The notes under the pieces were generated by a model. It did not search any database. It was given only the letters and a program-made list of their open reading frames with translations, and was not told the origin of the DNA. The translations under genes were made by a program, and so were the position numbers. From Malus domestica (Eukaryota > Streptophyta > Magnoliopsida > Rosales > Rosaceae), in assembly GCF_042453785.1 (NCBI RefSeq), contig NC_091667.1:19767501-19831500 (forward strand): 64,000 nucleotides of DNA, in the 5' to 3' direction. The first letter of the stretch is position 1. Each line of letters starts with the position of its first letter. This document shows positions 57,297 to 64,000 of the stretch, in pieces.

Positions 57297-58666
57297 TGTA
57301 TCATTGTGTATATATATCTTGAACCTTTCAAACAACATATATGCACTTTGATGAAAAACGGAAAAATACTCACACGATCCATGTTGCACAATAGGAATGC
57401 TGTAAAACAAAGGAGTACAATCACCCAGCGCTTAGGAATCTCCCACCAAGAAGATAATTGACGCACACTTCCAGCTGCCAAAACAGCTCCACTTGACCCC
57501 TCTATTGATGTGAGTGAGTCCACCTCTGATTCTGTTATGTCATTATCCTCTGACTTGTAATAAGCACAGGTCCTGTTAACCTTAGCATGTTTATACTTAT
57601 GATATTTCCCGTAATCAAGCTTAGCCAGCTTTCTTGATTGTAAATAACTTCTAAAAAAGTGATTCGAAGAAAGATACCTTTTACGACTTCCTATAAGTAT
57701 TTGTTTAGTAATGATGCTCTGAGACCTTATACTAGATTGCAGAGAAATTAGATGAGGGTTTTCACCTTCATCACGCACCCTATACGTTGCCTTCCGAATG
57801 TTTGTATCTGAAGAGCTAATTGCACGCGGATAAGGGCTGTACGAGTATCCAGATATAGTACCACTAGCCCTCGGAGTACGTAAAGTTGGGTAAATTGTTT
57901 TCCCCTGATAATACAGACGCTTTCCCTTGTGATGCACAATGGCGTGGTTCGTTTGACATACCTTCCCTGCCAATATCAAAGAGTCATAAAGTAACAATGT
58001 AATCGCCTCCGAAGCATCAAAATGTTGACAGTATAAGCAATCCGAAATTGTCCCATTATCTATTTCTAGCCTGGTATAAAAATTGTCTAAAATTTTTTTG
58101 AGCCAAATTTAGTTAGTCCTTGATGAACTCAGAAAGATAGAAGTATTCCCAAATTTTCTCAGTACACATATTTATACATACATACATACATGTTTGTTTA
58201 AAAACAAGAAACCCATCTAAATTTATTAGGAAAAAAATTTACATGCACCGTAAATTCCCTCGGATTGTATTGAATTGTTGAATTTAATAGCAGAGTTTAA
58301 CTTTCAATTAAATTACTACATTCCCAGGACAATTAAGCAGTGAATTCAACCATTTTCTATTGAAAATCTATCAACATATCCAAATTATCCACAGAAAATG
58401 TAAAGCAGAAAAAGCAGCATGCAACTAGATTAAACTGTTCAACTCACAAAATTGGAAAACTAAAAAAAAAAAATACAGCAATCAAATTCAACCACATGCA
58501 TGCAATAATTCCACTACAAACAAGCAAGAATTCACAAAATGCAACCAAAATTAATAATACCGAAAAATTTAAAAAATAATAATTCAGAACAAGGTAGTGA
58601 AGCTACTATACCTGAACCGACAAAAGAACCGAAATTCCGGTTCGATATCAAACCGCCGATCGCCAT
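54021..58666 (-). CDS. PHT4;4: PHT4;4-type plastid anion (phosphate/ascorbate) transporter
   Basis: Major facilitator superfamily, SLC17-like ANTR/PHT4 group. Arabidopsis PHT4;4 (ANTR2) resides in the chloroplast envelope and carries ascorbate. Exons, high to low: 58612-58666, 57374-57966, 56921-57028, 56483-56638, 55863-56078, 55229-55438, 54897-55034, 54692-54793, 54525-54590, 54231-54315, 54021-54118. All are GT-AG and sum to 1827 nt (608 aa) with an open frame. The start MAIGGLISNRNFGSFVGSG matches the family N-terminus. Residues 20-~180 form a long basic, Ser/Tyr-rich region acting as transit peptide. The transporter core begins at KRWVIVLLCFTAFLLCNMDR, followed by VNMSIAILPMS, the loop ADKIGGKRVLGFG, GVAMPAMNNILSKWIP, HNWGTFILLTWMPTYYNQ and the end NLFSTGEKIID. 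About 65 residues longer than the Arabidopsis protein as I recall it. Confidence 0.95.
57254..57289. repeat. (AT)n microsatellite in PHT4;4 intron 2
   Basis: A run of about 17 alternating TA units within the intron between 57374 and 57028. Confidence 0.9.
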
Positions 58667-59012
58667 TGAACGTATCCCCCAACCAAAAGCAAGCTATAAC
58701 TCAGTGAATCAACAGTTGCAGGTTCAACGAAACTCTCACTCCATTTCGGAATTCAGAAAGTCGAACGACCAGAAAGCTTAAAGGCAGTGGCTGTGAGAGA
58801 CGATTCCATGCGACGCCGTTTTGGGGCTCTCTCTGTGTGCCTCGCTGCTTCTCGGTCGTTTTCACTCTCTCCCGACGGTTGAGAGGATAACCAGACGCTT
58901 TTTTCTCATACAAACATTTGTTTTTCTGATTTTTTTTCTTTTTTTATTATTTAAACAAGCGGGAAAAATTGGGTGGGCGTGGTAGTCGAAGGAAGGTGGG
59001 TTGACAGGCTGA

Positions 59013-59018
59013 CACGTG
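59013..59018 (-). promoter_or_regulatory. G-box upstream of PHT4;4
   Basis: A CACGTG in the context GACACGTGGA lies about 350 bp upstream of the PHT4;4 ATG. G-boxes bind bZIP/bHLH factors such as HY5 and PIFs. A light-response role is inferred. Confidence 0.4.
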
Positions 59019-59019
59019 G

Positions 59020-59770
59020 AATATCATCTTCGTGAGGGTGAGGGAAGAGGACAAAGTTATCCAAATACCCCTCCATGCAAGCTGGATATCCAGTGGATTT
59101 AGAAGGGCGAAAGGATAATTAGAGGGAAGAAGTATGGGTATTTTTGAGAATTGACACCAAAAATCACGATTGCAAATTTTTTATTTATTGTGTTTATTTT
59201 TGTTTAAATTTTATCGGCGCATAATTGAGCCGACGGGGAATATTCGTATACGTAGCTAAGTCATACTTGGAAAGTGGGGATCGTAATGTAACGTCAGTCT
59301 GGAGATTTTATTAATTTCACTCCCATGTCACAGAATCGTCTAACCTTTTACTATTATTTGCTATAATTGTCACACACTATTGCTTGAGATGATGAGAATT
59401 GTGAATGGATAACCTAACTGGATTTCACATTGAAGTTTTGTTGAGAGATGCAAAAATTCTTGTGTGTTAGAGTGACAATGAAACCTGGACCAGATAAATC
59501 CGAAACGACATGAAAATAATGGGTTTTGGGTCAATAGGTTAGCTAATCATGTTGTTTTTGGGTTACACGTTAAGAATTTGTTAATAACAAGTTCTTAACA
59601 TATTTACCCGCGAGTAATCTGTTTCAATCCGATAAGAAAATAGTTGGTTTAATTTGAACTCCTAAAAAAATTCGTACTTCAGTAACCATAGTATTTAATC
59701 CCACATAAGTGAGATTAAAAAAATTCCAAAACACCTTAAAAATATCAAAGCAATTTAAAAATACCAAAGC
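59020..59770. other. AT-rich spacer, nothing recognised
   Basis: No protein-like frame or element ends seen beyond the PHT4;4 upstream region. Confidence 0.4.
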
Positions 59771-59779
59771 ACATTAAAA

Positions 59780-60130
59780 AATTTATAATAATTAATTTTC
59801 AAGTGTGAAAAATGTGAAAACAAATATGCAAATACTCATGATCTCACCCTTTAAACTTTGATGATGGGTCCAACATAGTTTGGATTTTTAAAACACTACA
59901 AACCCTCATGAACGTGTATTTAGGAGAGTTCAAAATAAATAAAAGTTCATACTAATTAATGTAAAAGTGTGAAAACTGTGAAAAGAATATAAAAACGTTC
60001 GTGATTGCATCTTCTACGCTCAGGACGATGATTATATCATCGTTTAGATTTTTAAAACCCTCCAAACCTCATGAATAGTATTTTTTTTAGTGCAAAATTA
60101 ATACAAATTCATAATAATTAATATAGAAGT
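59780..60130. repeat. Tandem repeat, ~165-bp period, about two units
   Basis: Shared anchors are TTTAAAACNCTNCAAACC-CTCATGAA and TAATTAAT.TA.AAGTG. The first unit covers about 59815-59980 and the second about 59985-60130. The region 60131-60400 that follows holds nothing I recognise. Confidence 0.65.
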
Positions 60131-60403
60131 GCCATAACTCTTGAGGAGATCCCATAACCTCCCCTATTGTTCCAAGGCAAGCAGGCATTGCTAACTAGAG
60201 AAGAGCCTCGGCAAATGATGGGCAGGTTATTGGCGTGGTTGTTAGAGAAAAACCGCAAAGTCCACAAAATCCTCCCTAAGGAGCGACAGGGGTATTGCGG
60301 TCGGAACCACGCCGTCTGAGATTTGACGAACTTGAATTTTTCGGGGATCAAGAGAGACGACACCTCCTGAACATAGAAAATCTCGTGGGTCTAGACAGTC
60401 ACA

Positions 60404-60560
60404 GTAACATCCCATCCCAAATTTATACTTATTTTATTGCGTAACCTTGAGAAATTACGAAATGCCCCTGATTGATGGAAGTCCTACGTGGACATTCGAG
60501 TTATTATCACTCTTTATCACCTTGCATAGAACGCGTCTTTACGAACATGTGAGCGCAAAT
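60404..60560 (+). repeat. 5' end of a third LTR of the solo-LTR family, truncated
   Basis: AACATCCCATCCCAAATTTA ... AAATGCCCCTGA parallels the starts of the solo LTRs at 60932 (TGTCACAACCCGTCC, AAATGCCCTTGA) and 21864 (minus). It is cut at 60560 by the TGTTGG element. Confidence 0.5.
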
Positions 60561-63500
60561 TGTTGGAAATGTACCCTAAAACCAATCATATGATGATACT
60601 TTACGGACATTTCACATGTTAAACTAATCTAGTTTAATATATGAAGGGTAAAGATTATTGTTTAAAGCCTTCTCATATAAATGGTATATGCTTAAACGAT
60701 AAGTCCAAATAATATGTTATTGGGAGAATGTGATCTAAAGAAGTTGGATTCATGAGACCATTCTCTTTCGTATACATACCCTAAACATTCCTGATCATAG
60801 GATTACCAATTGGGCATTGACAGTCCGTTAAGATCAGTACGTGCTATGTCTTCTCTTAGGGAGAGTGACTGGTCTGGAGTCATTGGTGTGATTGACATCA
60901 AGACAAGCATGTAGGTGCTCAATAGAGAATGTGTCACAACCCGTCCTGGAAATGTACATTATTTTGTTATCGTTGATGTGAAAAGACTAAAATGCCCTTG
61001 AACGTTTGTGGCATTGTGGGACTATGTGTGGTTGAGGACCAATGTCTTAAGTCCTTATTATTTTAGAACCAATTGGAAGTAAGGAAAATGGGTTGTTTTG
61101 ATTGGTGACCCAAAAATTTGGACCACACATCCTATTTCTCTATCACTCTCCTATGCTCTCTCTTCTCTCTCTCAGTTTCATTCTCTCTCATTCGAAATGG
61201 TACGGACAAGCACCCAAGACCCTTGAAACTTCACAGATCGTGGCCAAAATTAGTACCGTTGTGTTCGTGAGGACCATACGAGTTCAAAGGTACCCATTTC
61301 AGGTAAGAACTCGTTCGATATCACGTTAACAATTCAAGCTCCGGGTTGAGCACTATTCATAAACTTTTAAATGGTTATGTTTTAGGACAATCCAAGCTCA
61401 TAGCGAGCTTAATGAGGTCCCAAGGAAGCTCGGAGTGCTTCGTTTGAAGGTTTTGGACGTCAGGATCATGTGGACGAAGTTTGGCCGATTTTCTTGGAAT
61501 TCTCCGGTGAGATCCCGTGACTTTTAGAGCTTTAAATTAGTATGATTGTGTTCTACAAGTTAAGAGCTTCATTTTGGTATAAAATACATGAAAAATAGTG
61601 CAAAAACGAGTGAGAAATGGGCAGTTGCAGGTCTGCCTAGAATCCGGCGCCGGTGACACAGTTCCCGCATCTGGAGGTTGAAGACGATGCGTGTGGGCTA
61701 CGCGTGAGGCTGTGCCCTATCCGGCGCGTGAGCCATAGAAAAATTTATCTAAAAATATCACGATGTTCGTGAGGTTGTGTAGGTCACGTTGGTATATTTA
61801 AATACCAAAATCGAGCAATGTATGAGAAGTTATTAGCTAGTTTTGCTTATGTGCTTTAAAATAACGTTTTTATAGTTAATTCACATATAGGTGAGACTTA
61901 TCCCGACAAGCTTATCCACGGACGACTTGGGGGCTACGACCCTTCGACATACCAGTGAGTGGGCTTTTGTTTTCAGTTTATATTTATATACTTGATATAT
62001 TTCCCATAAATGCATTTTTAAGGAAAGTATGCTTTGAAATAATATGCCAAATGCTTCTATATTTTGAATATGCATTGCATGGTTGCATATATATATATAT
62101 ATATATATATATGTGGTGCTGTGGAGGCACATGTGAGTTCAGGTAAGTTATGTTTGGTTGTATGAATCATCGATGATGTGATATGTGATATGTGATTAAG
62201 TAATGTTGAGCTCATAAAGCTGCACTTAGGGTGATTGTGAATTAGCTAGAGATATGAGGTACATGTCTGTTTATTTACGTCACCTCTCGCACTATATGCT
62301 CATATTGGATCCAACTTAAGTGTACAGTCATGTCGTACATAGATTATTCATGGTTCCGACTCGTAGGTGACTATCGATTCATCGCCCGGCTATTATGAGA
62401 GAATAGAGTTAAGCATAATTACATTTCACCCAATCTTGTCGTACAGATCCTCTTTAGTGGTTCCAACTTATGTGCAGTATATTGCCGTATAGGTCATTGT
62501 AGTGACTCTGGCCAGATTGACTTTTGAGCTATGAATTTAGCCGTACAAACTACCTCAGGGGTTCCAGCTAACATATCATGTTTCTATGAAATCATTCTTA
62601 CCTGGATTGTTTACTTTGTAATATTTTTCCATGGCATACATATGAATATGATTATGTGAAGCATGAATTGAATTGATATGATTTCATATATATATATATA
62701 TATGTATATACTTATATCTTGATTCTGGGAAAATTATACATGTTTTACAGCGAGGGGTTAGTATATTGATAAATGAAATGATTTTGTAAAACATTTGTTT
62801 TTACCCACTCACGTTTTATGTTTTGCGCCCCTCCAGGTTCTAAGTAAGCTTGTTGTTAGTGGCTCAGGATTGTCGGCTGTTCTAACTTATCTAAATAATA
62901 GTAGGACATTCCTGGTACTGTATAACTAGTACTTGTCATACTGGACTGCACCTAGACTTTATGCTTTGATTAGAAGTGTTTACTGTTGTAACTAACTCCT
63001 ATCACTTTCTGTTTAGTAATGCACTCTAGTAATCTGGTTTTTAATTATTCATATAGTTGCTATCTTTATCGCTTCCGCACTGTGCACATGGCTACGTCAC
63101 CCTCATGTGATGGCCAGCATGGCTTGACCTCGGTCGGGGTGTGTCAGAATGAGTTTACTGAACACTATCAACAAGGAGTTCTCATACTTATGTCACATAA
63201 GAACTCATGGTTAGGATAATGCAAAGTAGTCCTTTGACCCGAGGCATCATAGTTGTCTTGTGGTTAGGTCATTGATCTTTGACTATGTCAAAGTCACTCT
63301 GTCAGAGGGTGTCCATGACATAGTTGGGATTAAGTCACTTAGCCTTGGAGGTAAGTGAATGCACAACAATGGATCTCTAACCTTCAAACCGTTTGAGGGA
63401 GAATACTGTATGATATGATTAAGAATCTCTGGCCATGAATGAGATTTAGGAAGTCGTTCCAAATCACATTCAAGATAATCATATAAGTAAAAGAATCACA

Positions 63501-64000
63501 TTGGATAGTAGACATGAATAAGTTATCAAACCAAACAATGTGGTCAAGAGTATTGTATTAGAGTATTGTAATCCTATGAATAGGTTCTCCACCTCTTCTG
63601 ATTAGCTTGGTTAACCATGACATACTGCTAGAAGTCATTCATGGTTTGTGGAAGCCTTAAAGGTGTATAATCACTAAAGGGAGAATTGAAAGGATGTTTC
63701 AATTCACAATTAATTTGAAGAGTTCTAATCCCCTATTGCCTCGCTAAAAGGAACCTAATGAATTGTACATCGTGTAAGGTAGAGATTGAAGAAACAATGG
63801 AAATGAGTAAGGACAATTAAATGGTTTAATTATTTATGGCTAAGATTAATTAATATGTTAATTAATCAAATAAATAAGTTCGTTAAAGACCTTGGGTTAG
63901 TTTTGGGCCGCAAGGCCCAATGGGATTTGAATGCCAAGCCCATTAACTCAAGTTGTATGACAACTTGAATACACAAAGGGTTTGAACGCCCAATGAACCC
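60561..64000 (+). mobile_element. LTR-type element starting TGTTGGAAATG, extending past the window
   Basis: The start TGTTGGAAATGTACCCTAAA is a familiar plant LTR beginning. Outside the nested solo LTR (60932-63146), the flanking sequence 60561-60931 and 63152-64000 has the same character, with no coding frames. The right end is not in the window, so the type (LTR or non-autonomous retroelement) is inferred. Confidence 0.55.
60932..63146 (+). mobile_element. Solo LTR, 2215 bp (copy 2)
   Basis: It begins TGTCACAACCCGTCCTGG and ends TCGGGGTGTGTCA, with a perfect 5-bp duplication GAATG on each side (60927-60931, 63147-63151). It shares several blocks in the same order with copy 1 (19549-21864, opposite strand), including the tract around CAGGTAAGA at 61300-61308. 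An (AT)n run lies at about 62085-62112. It is nested in the TGTTGG element. Confidence 0.92.

Noticed and set aside
60118-60363. 81-codon minus-strand frame between repeats and LTRs
   Set aside because: Composition is plausible but I recognise no domain and see no upstream or downstream exons.

Overview
The window is plant nuclear DNA, most likely from an apple/pear-type Rosaceae genome (Malus or Pyrus). The evidence is AT-rich sequence, intron-rich genes with plant splice sites, an intron-containing plant tRNA-Tyr, Au-type and other tRNA-derived SINEs, and many plant LTR elements and MITEs. The spliced beta-cyanoalanine synthase is 376 codons long and agrees with the apple mitochondrial CAS1 protein as I remember it; that match is from memory, not from a search.

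Layout. 1-3.6 kb: pyrimidine-rich spacer, MITEs, a SINE and tRNA-Tyr (minus). 3.67-6.92 kb: mitochondrial CAS1 (minus, 10 exons, two introns with GC donors). 7.4-11.4 kb: dead, truncated Ty1/copia element (minus) with its 5' LTR. 11.7-12.9 kb: miniature LTR-PBS-PPT-LTR element. 13-22.5 kb: gene-poor and TE-rich, with an 830-bp hAT-type MITE carrying an 8-bp TSD, and a PIF/Harbinger-like element (TTA TSD) split by a 2.3-kb solo LTR. 22.9-24.6 kb: MESD-like ER chaperone (plus). 24.9-26.7 kb: broken HAD-hydrolase gene (minus). 27.6 kb: an isolated first exon of a UBP3/4-type deubiquitinase. 30.6-32.1 kb: ATG8-interacting protein ATI1 (plus). 33.5-35.1 kb: ORC5 pseudogene (plus). 35.8-42.1 kb: CACTA terminus and a complete but dead Ty3/gypsy element (minus, 5-bp TSD), itself hit by a second copy of the 830-bp MITE. 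42.4-50.4 kb: tandem repeats, MITEs, SINEs and a LINE tail. 51.3-52.8 kb: intronless CYP86A fatty-acid omega-hydroxylase (plus). 54.0-58.7 kb: PHT4;4-type plastid anion/ascorbate transporter (minus, 11 exons). 59.8-64 kb: tandem repeats and nested LTRs, including a second solo LTR of the 2.3-kb family.

The intact genes are CAS1, the MESD homologue, ATI1, CYP86A, the PHT4;4 homologue and tRNA-Tyr. They are ordinary housekeeping or metabolic genes and do not form a pathway cluster. HAD, ATI1 and CYP86A8 are, to my recollection, neighbours on Arabidopsis chromosome 2 (At2g45990, At2g45980, At2g45970). The middle of the window therefore looks like an ancestral block expanded by transposons and eroded by gene loss, as expected of a duplicated genome. 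I found no operon-like or convincingly new multi-gene system. The most informative material is the datable nesting of mobile elements, the three decaying gene copies and some unusual splice and start-codon features.
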